Assembly: GCA_029940715.1 (NCBI GenBank)
Contig: JAPYTU010000092.1
Span: 1-5,092, forward strand
Reading direction: 5' to 3'
DNA length: 5,092 nucleotides
DNA from: Cytophagales bacterium
GTDB lineage: Bacteria > Bacteroidota > Bacteroidia > Cytophagales > MED-G16
Shown: piece after piece, positions 1-5,092 of the stretch
Numbering within the stretch: position 1 is the stretch's first letter
How the letters are laid out: every line of letters starts with the position of its first letter
The notes under the pieces: generated by a model
Database searches by the model: none
What the model was told of the DNA's origin: nothing
Seen by the model: the letters and a program-made list of their open reading frames with translations, nothing else
Position numbers and translations under genes: made by a program

Positions 1-655
1 TAATTTTTATATCTGGTAATTCAGTAAAATAATAATGAACCCAAATATATATATGATTAAACAAAGCTACTAATAAAGCAGCTTTTGATTGAAATAAAAC
101 CCCTGGTATCCAAATAAGAAAGAAAGCAAATGTATACATGGCATTGGAAGTATATTTGAATATACCTTTTTTACAAAATGTTTCATTTCTAAATTTTTCA
201 GGTTCAAAATGATCTAATCCAAATGCTTTATTAATACCGAAATATTTAAATACAGAGTATTGAGCATATAATCCAGGAATAAGTAGTATTAATGATAAAA
301 TATAAGGTAGAGTAGGACCTATGTTTATTGTCATTGCGTTGGATATAGATAATATTATAATTAATGTGGGTCTTGATAGTATAAGTATAGTAAAGCCTCT
401 TTTATAAATTTTAAATGCATTTTCTTTAAATATATTGGTTAAGCCTTTGTGAAATAATTCATATCTCCAACACAAGAGAACATAAATTTGGTGAATGATT
501 GGAGATAAAATTGCTATAATAAACCAATTTTTTGTACTTATATTCCATAAACTTCCATTAAACACATTGCTATCTTGATTAGTGTAATAGTTTAAAGAAT
601 ATAATAATCCTATTAATATTAATAGATGCCAGTGTTGGTGTTTAAGTATTTTCAT
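1..655 (-). CDS. PEMT-type (phospholipid/isoprenylcysteine) membrane methyltransferase, C-terminus cut by window edge
   Basis: An open frame runs from the ATG at 655-653 to the left edge without a stop, giving 218 residues of a partial protein. It is strongly hydrophobic, with probable membrane segments near residues 9-21, 44-61, 87-104, 114-130, 172-188 and 190-206. The last 60 visible residues carry the family signature: KKGIFKYTSNAMYTF (about 162-176), a segment with SKAALLVALFNHIYIWVHYY (about 190-209), then TELPDIKI, which matches the usual TEKPDM..IYG end of phospholipid methyltransferases (PEMT, PF04191 type). Such enzymes use S-adenosylmethionine at the membrane to methylate a phospholipid head group or another lipid-like substrate. 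I infer the substrate only to this level; isoprenylcysteine-type methyltransferases share the fold. Probably only a few C-terminal residues are missing. The conserved WR.EL segment (about 63-67) is also as I recall it in flavobacterial homologues. Confidence 0.8.
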   Translation of the reverse strand, partial: MKILKHQHWHLLILIGLLYSLNYYTNQDSNVFNGSLWNISTKNWFIIAILSPIIHQIYVLLCWRYELFHKGLTNIFKENAFKIYKRGFTILILSRPTLIIILSISNAMTINIGPTLPYILSLILLIPGLYAQYSVFKYFGINKAFGLDHFEPEKFRNETFCKKGIFKYTSNAMYTFAFFLIWIPGVLFQSKAALLVALFNHIYIWVHYYFTELPDIKI

Positions 656-705
656 TGTGAATTAATAATTATATTTTAAACCATATCACAATCTAAGAAC
701 AACCA

Positions 706-735
706 ATTAAAATTAAAAAGGGAAGTTAATTGATT
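706..735 (+). repeat. Intergenic repeat copy A
   Basis: This 30-base stretch reads ATTAAAATTAAAAAGGGAAG followed by TTAATTGATT. It is nearly identical to copy C at 2831-2861, differing by one substitution in each half and a one-base length change. It lies seven bases beyond the stop codon of the 133-residue gene. A short inverted repeat (CAATTAA at 704-710 and TTAATTG at 726-732) brackets the G-rich core. No G+C-rich stem and U-tract is present, so it is not a standard terminator. Confidence 0.5.
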
Positions 736-741
736 TCTTTT

Positions 742-1143
742 TTAATTATTTTTACCATCATAATGATGCCTTAAACTGTAAAGATTGTCTTTGTGTTCTA
801 AAGTATATCTCATCAATTCATCCCATTTTTCTTGTGGTACAGCACTACGAATTCTTGTAAATCCTTCGTTCCAAGCTTTTAAAAATGAGGCGTGATCTTT
901 AGTTATAATCATATAATTTAAATTCCATTCATCACCCCATGCATGAGTCATCATTGAATAAGAAATTATCATTCCTTCATCAACTAGTTGATTCCAAATT
1001 GGATTCAAATAATCATCAAAAATTTTATATGCTTTTCCTTGATTGGAAAATTCAACTTTGTTTTGATTCATCATAACAAATCCCTGTTGGGCATTAGCAT
1101 TTATAGCAAAAAATAAAATTATTATTAAAAATAGGTTTTTCAT
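742..1143 (-). CDS. Exported 133-residue protein of unknown function, possible dimeric alpha/beta-barrel
   Basis: The protein starts at the ATG at 1143-1141 and has a clear Sec signal peptide: KN followed by a hydrophobic run and cleavage after about residue 19 (ANA-Q). The mature part of about 114 residues is soluble and rich in aromatics. The segment from YLNPIW through LVDEGMIISYSMMTHAWGDEW, then LNYMIITKDHASFLKAWNEG, has the beta-alpha-beta rhythm of NIPSNAP/EthD-like dimeric alpha/beta barrels, where a helix ending in 'deG' is followed by a strand and a 'WG' turn. That fold assignment is inference from pattern only. No catalytic residues can be named. The gene reads away from the 502-residue gene across a shared 183-base gap and is followed after 86 bases by the methyltransferase on the same strand. 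It is likely a periplasmic or secreted protein. Confidence 0.85.
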   Translation of the reverse strand: MKNLFLIIILFFAINANAQQGFVMMNQNKVEFSNQGKAYKIFDDYLNPIWNQLVDEGMIISYSMMTHAWGDEWNLNYMIITKDHASFLKAWNEGFTRIRSAVPQEKWDELMRYTLEHKDNLYSLRHHYDGKNN

Positions 1144-1234
1144 TATTTAAATTTTTAGTTAAAAAAACTAATTTATTAACAATAAATAAAAATTCAAAAT
1201 ATGACTAATATTCATATTTAGAATTAATTTATAT

Positions 1235-1250
1235 TTACTTACTTACTTAA
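1235..1250 (+). repeat. Short tandem TTAC repeat
   Basis: Three full TTAC units followed by a TTAA variant lie between the divergent genes, about 77 bases before the plus-strand start. Four-base repeats like this can change length by slippage, but this one is short and its position relative to a promoter is unknown. Confidence 0.5.
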
Positions 1251-1264
1251 AACTTTAGCAATAA

Positions 1265-1290
1265 ATCAAAATTAATAAGGGTAGTGGATT
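1265..1290 (+). repeat. Intergenic repeat copy B (diverged)
   Basis: The sequence ATCAAAATTAATAAGGGTAG followed by TGGATT resembles copy A with a few substitutions. It ends 36 bases before the start codon of the 502-residue gene. It is the only copy not found close to a stop codon, so it could be a chance match in AT-rich DNA. Confidence 0.35.
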
Positions 1291-1326
1291 AGTATTCAAT
1301 TTATTTAAATTTAATCTAAGATAGAA

Positions 1327-2835
1327 ATGAAAAAATTAATCAAATTTTATATTCATATTTATTTTTTATCATGTTTTCCTTTTTTTTTGTTTGCTCAAAA
1401 TAATTTTTTTAATGGTAAGGTTTTTGATTTTGAGACAAAAGAACCATTATCATTTACTAATATTTTTATTGAAGGTAAATCAATTGGAACGGTATCCAAT
1501 TCCCAAGGAGAGTTTATTTTAGATATAGAAATTGCTAACAGTAATGACAGTATTATTTTTAGCTATATGGGATATGAAAATTTTAAAATTTCCACTAAAG
1601 ATATTGAAGAATTTGAATTTATTTACCTTCGTAAATCTTTGTTGAAATTACCTAATGTTTCAATTTATGCACAAAATCTTTCAGTAAAAGATATAATTAA
1701 ACTAATTGAAACAAATTATATTGAAAACTACCCGCAACAAAATTTTAGAAGTCAAATTTTTTTTCATAATTATTTGAATATTTCATTTTCTAAGGAAAAC
1801 GAATTAAAACTAAAAAAATCAAACTTTGAAATGTTAAATAAGGAATTAGTTTCCGATGTTTTTAAAATGATTCCTAAAGAAATTATTCAGTATCAAGATG
1901 CTATAATAAATCTCTTTAGTTATAGTGAAAAAAAAAAGATTCAACCTATTGAAGGTATTTCATTAGAAGAGGGATCCATGAAAATACTTGAAAAAAAAAT
2001 TGATGAAAAACTTACTGATTTATATTCAGATTTTGATGAAAGTAAAAAAAACAATAAGGTTTATTACAAAGTAAATTCAGGTTTGTTATTTAATGTGAAT
2101 ATTGATGATGAGGAACTTGATTCAATAGAAGAATTTCATAGCAAAGATTCTTTGAATTATTATATTCATACTAATTATATAAAATACAGTATTAATAGTT
2201 TGATGAAGCAATATTCAAGTATAAAATCTAAAAATTGGGAATTTATTACTAGTCCTAATAAATATAAATACGAAATAAATTTGAGTGTATTTAATGAAGA
2301 ATTGGTTTATGAAATTAATTTTAAATCAGAAAAAAATGGTCTTTATCAAGGTATCATGTATGTAAATTCTGATAATTATGCCATACTGCAACTTGATTAT
2401 GAATATGCTCCAGGTAAATCAAATCAAAATATTCGATTATTTGGTCTTAGTCATTCCATGAAAAATAGAGGTGCTCGAGTAATTTTTGTTAAAGGAGATG
2501 CTGGTTATTATCTCAAATACATTAAATCAAAAAAAATAGAATTTGCTTCTTTGAATCGTAATATTTCTTTATTGAAAAAAGAAAAGAAATTTTTATTTGA
2601 TAAGGTTTTAAACAAAATAAAATTAGTAATGGAATTAGCTTTGGATATTTATAGCAATGCAGAAATTTTAGTGTTGGATAAGGACGAACTAAATAAAGAA
2701 AATTATGATAAAATTAATGAACCTAAATATATGAAGTTTAAAAAAGAGTTTGCTTATACACCTGAAATGTGGGAAAATAGAACTGTTATTGTTCCGGATA
2801 AGGAATTAAAAATATATCAAAGGAAAAATAATTAA
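1327..2835 (+). CDS. Exported CarboxypepD_reg-like domain protein (502 aa)
   Basis: The protein begins at ATG 1327 with a signal peptide of about 23 residues (MKKLIK, hydrophobic core, cleavage near LFAQ). Residues about 28-100 form a CarboxypepD_reg-like beta-sandwich: F.GKVFDFETKEPLSFTNIFI, IGTVSNSQGEFIL and FSYMGYEN are the classic strands. The remainder, about residues 115-502, contains the 'DIIKLIE.NYIENYP' segment usual after this domain in exported Bacteroidota proteins, and a later stretch, about 339-361 (LYQGIMYVNSDNYAILQLDYEYAPG), typical of the same group. Unlike SusC-type transporters it has no TonB plug or long beta-barrel, and no peptidase catalytic motif is visible. It is probably a periplasmic or outer-membrane-associated protein of unknown role. 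Codon use is extremely AT-rich: 1741-1800 has 10 G or C in 60 bases. It converges on the 55-residue gene. Confidence 0.9.
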   Translation: MKKLIKFYIHIYFLSCFPFFLFAQNNFFNGKVFDFETKEPLSFTNIFIEGKSIGTVSNSQGEFILDIEIANSNDSIIFSYMGYENFKISTKDIEEFEFIYLRKSLLKLPNVSIYAQNLSVKDIIKLIETNYIENYPQQNFRSQIFFHNYLNISFSKENELKLKKSNFEMLNKELVSDVFKMIPKEIIQYQDAIINLFSYSEKKKIQPIEGISLEEGSMKILEKKIDEKLTDLYSDFDESKKNNKVYYKVNSGLLFNVNIDDEELDSIEEFHSKDSLNYYIHTNYIKYSINSLMKQYSSIKSKNWEFITSPNKYKYEINLSVFNEELVYEINFKSEKNGLYQGIMYVNSDNYAILQLDYEYAPGKSNQNIRLFGLSHSMKNRGARVIFVKGDAGYYLKYIKSKKIEFASLNRNISLLKKEKKFLFDKVLNKIKLVMELALDIYSNAEILVLDKDELNKENYDKINEPKYMKFKKEFAYTPEMWENRTVIVPDKELKIYQRKNN

Positions 2836-2861
2836 AATTCAAAAGTGGAGGTTAATTGATT
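2831..2861 (+). repeat. Intergenic repeat copy C
   Basis: The stretch ATTAAAATTCAAAAGTGGAG followed by GTTAATTGATT overlaps the stop codon (2833-2835) of the 502-residue gene and ends ten bases before the stop of the converging 55-residue gene. It is the best match to copy A about 2.1 kb away. AATTAA at 2830-2835 and TTAATT at 2852-2857 flank the G-rich core. Confidence 0.5.
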
Positions 2862-2871
2862 GGTTGTTTAT

Positions 2872-3039
2872 TTATTTTAGAATAAATTCATAAATAATAA
2901 TTCCAATAAATATTCCCCAAATAAATGCAAATAAACCAAAGCCATTAAGTCCTAATTTTTTTAATAACCAATAATTTATTTTAAATCTTAATGTCATTAT
3001 ACCTTTATCTAAAAATTTTTTTTCAAATTCGTATTTCAT
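2872..3039 (-). CDS. Small single-pass membrane protein, 55 aa, unknown function
   Basis: Reading the minus strand from the ATG at 3039-3037 to the TAA at 2874-2872 gives 55 residues. The N-terminal half is basic and amphipathic (KYEFEKKFLDKG, LRFKINYWLLKKLG), and residues about 33-51 form one membrane segment (FGLFAFIWGIFIGIIIY), followed by a short EFILK tail. No signal cleavage site or known domain is evident. It starts 53 bases after the end of the 78-residue gene on the same strand, so the two may be co-transcribed. The organised charged-then-hydrophobic pattern and its filling of an otherwise empty gap support a real gene, but AT-rich DNA readily produces hydrophobic short frames. Confidence 0.55.
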   Translation of the reverse strand: MKYEFEKKFLDKGIMTLRFKINYWLLKKLGLNGFGLFAFIWGIFIGIIIYEFILK

Positions 3040-3056
3040 AACTTTAATCTAATGAT

Positions 3057-3097
3057 ATTAAATCAAAATCCAAATATTAGATGTGAGGGGATTTAAT
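3057..3097 (+). repeat. Inverted repeat / diverged intergenic repeat copy D
   Basis: ATTAAATC at 3057-3064 and GATTTAAT at 3090-3097 form a perfect eight-base inverted repeat around a 25-base interior. The right arm overlaps the stop codon (3093-3095) of the 78-residue gene. The interior has AAAATCCAAA and a GAGGGG run, recalling the other copies with the core interrupted. An AT-only stem is too weak for a classical terminator. Confidence 0.4.
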
Positions 3098-3329
3098 CAA
3101 CTATAAATTTGACCCATGTACCCTCGAATCTTTTTAAACCTTTTTTGTCCCATCTATACACTTGTCCACTTTGAGTATCCATTTTAAGAATTAGTTCATT
3201 GTTTTGAGCAGCTCCAACCGCAATCATCCATTTTCCGTTTTGCGACTGTGAAGAAGTACTACTAATTAATAAACTCATTAAGCCTATTACTGCGAATATT
3301 CCTAATACTTTATTTTTCCAATTTTTCAT
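3093..3329 (-). CDS. Small exported or membrane-anchored protein, 78 aa, unknown function
   Basis: The protein starts at the ATG at 3329-3327 with a basic end (MKNWKNK) and a hydrophobic stretch at residues about 9-23 (LGIFAVIGLMSLLIS), followed by a Ser/Thr/Gln-rich linker. This could be a cleaved signal peptide or an N-terminal anchor. The roughly 48-residue remainder has the patterns NGKWMIAVGAA, LILKMDTQSGQVYRWDK and FEGTWVKF. The 'DT.tG.vyrw' turn resembles short beta-strand repeats in many small exported Bacteroidota proteins, but I cannot name a domain. The organised sequence makes a real gene likely. It lies upstream of the 55-residue gene on the same strand and is divergent from the 57-residue gene. 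Confidence 0.7.
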   Translation of the reverse strand: MKNWKNKVLGIFAVIGLMSLLISSTSSQSQNGKWMIAVGAAQNNELILKMDTQSGQVYRWDKKGLKRFEGTWVKFIVD

Positions 3330-3373
3330 AATTTTTTGTTTAATGTAAAATATAAATTAAGAAAAATTAAATA

Positions 3374-3400
3374 TATAATTCAAAAGGACTTTGTTAATTA
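3374..3400 (+). repeat. Intergenic repeat copy E (diverged)
   Basis: The stretch ATAATTCAAAAGGACTTTG followed by TTAATTA shares AATTCAAAAGGA and TTAATT with copies C and H. It lies in the divergent gap between the 78- and 57-residue genes and overlaps the proposed -33 element of the latter, so part of the similarity may be coincidental. Confidence 0.3.
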
Positions 3401-3419
3401 TTTGTTTTTAATACCTTTA
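3391..3419 (+). promoter_or_regulatory. Possible Bacteroidota-type promoter for the 57-residue gene
   Basis: TTG at 3391-3393 is followed after 18 bases by TACCTTTA at 3412-3419, one mismatch from the phylum's TAnnTTTG -7 element. Transcription would be expected to start about five to seven bases later, at or just after the ATG at 3424, which would make the message leaderless or nearly so. In DNA this AT-rich such matches occur by chance. Confidence 0.25.
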
Positions 3420-3423
3420 TTAT

Positions 3424-3597
3424 ATGGATGAGGGATTACTTTATAATGCTATATTTTTTTTAGTTATTATGTCTTATTTTTTTGGTAGACCTTTTGTTAT
3501 AAAATATATACCTGAATGGTTAGATTATTTTATAGTAATAATACTTGCTTTTGCAACGGGGTGGAATTTAGTTGATGTTATTCATTTATACCTTTAA
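3424..3597 (+). CDS. Small two-pass membrane protein, 57 aa, unknown function
   Basis: From the ATG at 3424 to the TAA at 3595-3597 the frame encodes 57 residues. Two hydrophobic segments, residues about 6-20 (LYNAIFFLVIMSYFF) and 35-50 (DYFIVIILAFATGWNLV region), are joined by a polar loop with GRPFVIKYIPEWL; a short VIHLYL tail follows. This helix-loop-helix arrangement, with a Gly-Arg-Pro turn and a Trp-rich loop, looks designed rather than random. No Shine-Dalgarno sequence precedes it, as is normal for Bacteroidota. No family is recognised. It is divergent from the 78-residue gene and converges on the broken TPR gene 23 bases away. Confidence 0.55.
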   Translation: MDEGLLYNAIFFLVIMSYFFGRPFVIKYIPEWLDYFIVIILAFATGWNLVDVIHLYL

Positions 3598-3601
3598 TAA
3601 T

Positions 3602-3624
3602 ATCAAATCAAAATTCATATTTAG
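3602..3624 (+). repeat. Intergenic repeat copy F (left half only)
   Basis: ATCAAATCAAAATTCATATT and the adjoining TAG match the left side of copy H (ATCAAATTAAAATTC) but lack the G-rich core. It lies between two converging genes, overlapping the stop codon (3621-3623) of the second TPR half. The 12-mer at 3613-3624 also occurs at 1210-1221. Confidence 0.3.
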
Positions 3625-3922
3625 TTGCAATAGTTACTAACAATTTCTTGAGCATATGTATGTCCCATCCTGGCAGCTATTTTGTAGTCTGCACAAGCAC
3701 CATTTAAATCCTCAAGTATTTCTTTTGCAATACCTTATTGAAATAAGCATAAGCAAAATTAGGGTTAAGTTCAATGGATTTAGTATAGTTAGCAATAGCA
3801 CAATAATAGTCTCCATTTTGATGTTTTTCAAGACTATTATTATAATATTCTTTTGCGGTTTGAGTATAAGTAGTGTGGTTAAATAAGAAAATAAATAGTA
3901 TTAATAATATTTTTATAACCAC
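3621..3922 (-). pseudogene. Exported TPR-repeat protein broken by a one-base frameshift
   Basis: The first frame, starting at the GTG at 3922-3920, encodes a signal peptide (hydrophobic core, cleavage near TYT-Q) and one TPR (AKEYYNNSLEKHQNGDYYCA, then IANYTKSIELNPNF). It runs into the second repeat as AYAYFN before going out of frame and stopping at 3704-3706. The neighbouring frame takes over exactly there: from 3734 down to 3621 it reads GIAKEILEDLNGACADYKIA, then ARMGHTYAQEIVSNYCN and stop. Inserting one base near 3734-3736 would restore the canonical 'YFN(K/R)G.AK' TPR motif and give a 100-residue protein with two TPRs and a typical C-terminal tail. A GTG start is used because a TAG lies just upstream in frame. 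A sequencing error is the alternative to a real mutation. TPR proteins mediate protein contacts; the partner is unknown. Confidence 0.8.
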
Positions 3923-3941
3923 AAGCTAAAAACATTGGTGC

Positions 3942-3966
3942 AAAATTCAAAAAGGGGAGTTTATTT
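3942..3966 (+). repeat. Intergenic repeat copy G
   Basis: The stretch AAAATTCAAAAAGGGGAG followed by TTTATTT carries the full core of the family. It lies about 20 bases upstream of the TPR gene start and 44 bases beyond the stop of the flavoprotein gene, making with copy H a tandem pair 43 bases apart. The tandem heptamer ATTTACA occurs twice at 3963-3976 between them. Confidence 0.5.
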
Positions 3967-3984
3967 ACAATTTACAATTATCAA

Positions 3985-4014
3985 ATTAAAATTCAAAAGG
4001 AGAGTGGTGTTAAC
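3985..4014 (+). repeat. Intergenic repeat copy H
   Basis: ATTAAAATTCAAAAGGAGAG followed by TGGTGTTAAC shares its first 16 bases with copy C and overlaps the stop codon (4010-4012) of the flavoprotein gene. Direct repetition of copy G with the same core supports a true repeat family. Confidence 0.5.
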
Positions 4015-5092
4015 CCAATTCATTCACAGCTCTTGATGCCATATTGATTGCATCTTTAACATCAGCACTACCTGCCGAATCACAATTAGCTATTGTAATT
4101 CGTCCAAATGGTTGTCGACCTTTTTTGATAGAATTATTTGGACCGCTAACGGTGTAACCGTGTGCCCAGCGATTAACAGTGATACTCTCAACATCTTTGT
4201 TGAAATCAAATAGTTTTTTTGGGAGCATGCCACTCAAATGTGATCTAATTTCCTCTTCGTAGTCTTTGAATTGCAAACCTAACATTTTATATCGTGCTTC
4301 ACGATATTGCTCAAGTCGTGGTGCGCCAACGGTTTCTCCATATGGACAGCTAATCATTTGAATAACACAGGGGTCTTCTGGGGTTTTAGTATATTCATAT
4401 CCACCCATACTTACAGGAAAATCCATAAAAACTGCTTGATGCATATTTCCAGGTGACATTGCCATTCCAATTTCCATTTCTTTCATCGCCCTCCAGTTCC
4501 TTAAGCCAACGCTACTGTATTGCAATGGACTTTTCAATTGAAGTCTTAATGCTGATGCTTGTTCTTCTGGAAGATTTGAAACAATATGTGGAATCATCAT
4601 GTTGTAACAGGCCATCACCACATTTTTAGTTTTTATCTCATTTGATTTATTGTTATTGATATATTTAACGAAAACTTCACTTGAATTTTTTGGATTACCA
4701 ACATGTCGTACATTTACAACCGTACTATTCAGCCTTATTCGTACATCATTGCTAAATCTGTCTAATTCTTTATAATCGAATTTTGACAATATAAGCTCTT
4801 TGGCATTTTTTCCCTCTGCTATAGCAGGAATCATTTTTTTCACTAAGGCACGTGCAACACTAGCGTTCCCATCTGGGAAATGATAAATGTATGGATTTTC
4901 TTCATCATATACAGCTTTTGGGATAAAACCAAGGGCTCCACAACTCTTAGCCACTTCTATGTTCATTAAATCAGTTCCTGAAACTGCCCAGTCTAAAGCA
5001 GAATGTCTGGCCATTCTCAATACTCCAGGATCATCAACACCTAAAGTGTTTTTTAGATAATCGAAGTATGAATGAGAACGAATATAATTATT
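4010..5092 (-). CDS. FAD-dependent oxidoreductase, spermidine dehydrogenase (SpdH)-like, C-terminal part
   Basis: The frame is open from the right edge (5092) to the stop at 4012-4010, giving 360 visible residues; the true start lies outside. Conserved blocks seen in order: SYFDYLKNTLGVDDPGVLRM (about 8-27), PYIYHFPDGNASVARALV (67-84), VRIRLNSTVV.VRH (117-130), VVMACYNMMIPHI (158-170), LRNWRAM (197-203), ITVNRWAHGY (304-313) and RQPFGRITIANCDSAG (326-341), ending in a helix with RAVNEL. From memory these match the SpdH-type flavoproteins, around 600 residues, often with a Tat signal, that oxidise spermidine using FAD in the periplasm. The Gly-rich FAD motif is off-window. Substrate specificity is inferred. 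Many relatives are annotated only as NAD(P)/FAD-binding proteins. Parts of the gene are less AT-rich than its neighbours (29 of 60 G or C at 4141-4200). Confidence 0.8.
   Translation of the reverse strand, partial: NNYIRSHSYFDYLKNTLGVDDPGVLRMARHSALDWAVSGTDLMNIEVAKSCGALGFIPKAVYDEENPYIYHFPDGNASVARALVKKMIPAIAEGKNAKELILSKFDYKELDRFSNDVRIRLNSTVVNVRHVGNPKNSSEVFVKYINNNKSNEIKTKNVVMACYNMMIPHIVSNLPEEQASALRLQLKSPLQYSSVGLRNWRAMKEMEIGMAMSPGNMHQAVFMDFPVSMGGYEYTKTPEDPCVIQMISCPYGETVGAPRLEQYREARYKMLGLQFKDYEEEIRSHLSGMLPKKLFDFNKDVESITVNRWAHGYTVSGPNNSIKKGRQPFGRITIANCDSAGSADVKDAINMASRAVNELG

Larger units (their letters stand above)
1144..1326. promoter_or_regulatory. Divergent intergenic region expected to hold both promoters
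   Basis: This gap separates two divergently read genes, so it must contain the promoters of both unless they are served from elsewhere. I could not place a convincing Bacteroidota promoter (TTG, about 17-23 bases, TAnnTTTG) on either strand. It holds a short tandem repeat, TTACTTACTTACTTAA at 1235-1250, and a diverged copy of the intergenic repeat at 1265-1290. The 12-mer ATTCATATTTAG at 1210-1221 recurs at 3613-3624. Confidence 0.5.

Noticed and set aside
2831..2872. Bidirectional intrinsic terminator between the converging genes
   Set aside because: The only inverted repeat is six A/T pairs around a G-rich loop, with no G+C stem or adjoining U-tract.
3730..3742. Programmed ribosomal frameshift in the TPR gene
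   Set aside because: The junction AAT AAG GTA has no slippery heptamer, and the codon just before the second frame is TAA, so a slip there would terminate. A simple one-base loss fits better.
3656..3886. Plus-strand open frame of 76 codons
   Set aside because: It lies antisense to the TPR gene, whose repeats are clearly recognisable on the minus strand across both frames, and its translation has no family features.
3985..4006. AAAAGGAGAG as a Shine-Dalgarno site for a plus-strand gene
   Set aside because: No plus-strand start codon with a coding frame follows; the DNA downstream encodes the flavoprotein on the minus strand, and this phylum rarely relies on such sites.
3942..4014. CRISPR-like array from repeat copies G and H
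   Set aside because: Only two imperfect copies 43 bases apart, with AT-rich low-complexity sequence between them, and similar copies scattered elsewhere.
5018..5020. TTG as the start codon of the flavoprotein gene
   Set aside because: The frame continues upstream to the window edge with conserved family sequence (SYFDYL, DPGV), so this codon is an internal leucine.

Overview
The window is AT-rich, compact DNA from a member of the Bacteroidota, most likely a flavobacterium. The evidence is the very low G+C of most genes, start codons without Shine-Dalgarno sites, Sec signal peptides ending in Ala-Gln or Thr-Gln, and a CarboxypepD_reg-like domain protein of a type abundant in that phylum. No rRNA, tRNA, insertion sequence, transposase or CRISPR array is visible.

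Layout from left to right. Positions 1-655 (minus) hold the 5' part of a multi-pass membrane protein with the C-terminal signature of the phospholipid (PEMT-type) methyltransferases; it runs off the left edge. Positions 742-1143 (minus) encode a secreted 133-residue protein, possibly a dimeric alpha/beta barrel. A 183-base divergent gap follows, then 1327-2835 (plus) encodes a 502-residue exported CarboxypepD_reg-like protein. Positions 2862-3600 carry three very small genes: a 55-residue single-pass membrane protein (minus), a 78-residue exported or membrane-anchored protein (minus) and a 57-residue two-pass membrane protein (plus). Positions 3621-3922 (minus) are a small exported TPR gene broken by a one-base frameshift. 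Positions 4010-5092 (minus) hold the C-terminal 360 residues of a flavoprotein closely resembling the spermidine dehydrogenase (SpdH)-like family; its N-terminus and FAD-binding glycine motif lie beyond the right edge.

The genes do not form an obvious pathway. Orientations alternate, gaps are 24 to 183 bases, and the only likely co-transcribed pair among the small genes is the 78- and 55-residue genes. This looks like an accessory patchwork of exported and membrane proteins between two recognisable enzymes.

The most unusual signal is a degenerate intergenic repeat, all copies in the same orientation, with a core like AAAATTCAAAAGGGGAG. It is found in most gaps, usually beside a stop codon, and its function is unknown. 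The second notable signal is the frameshifted TPR gene, whose second half is intact in the adjacent frame. I see no clear evidence for a new multi-gene system.
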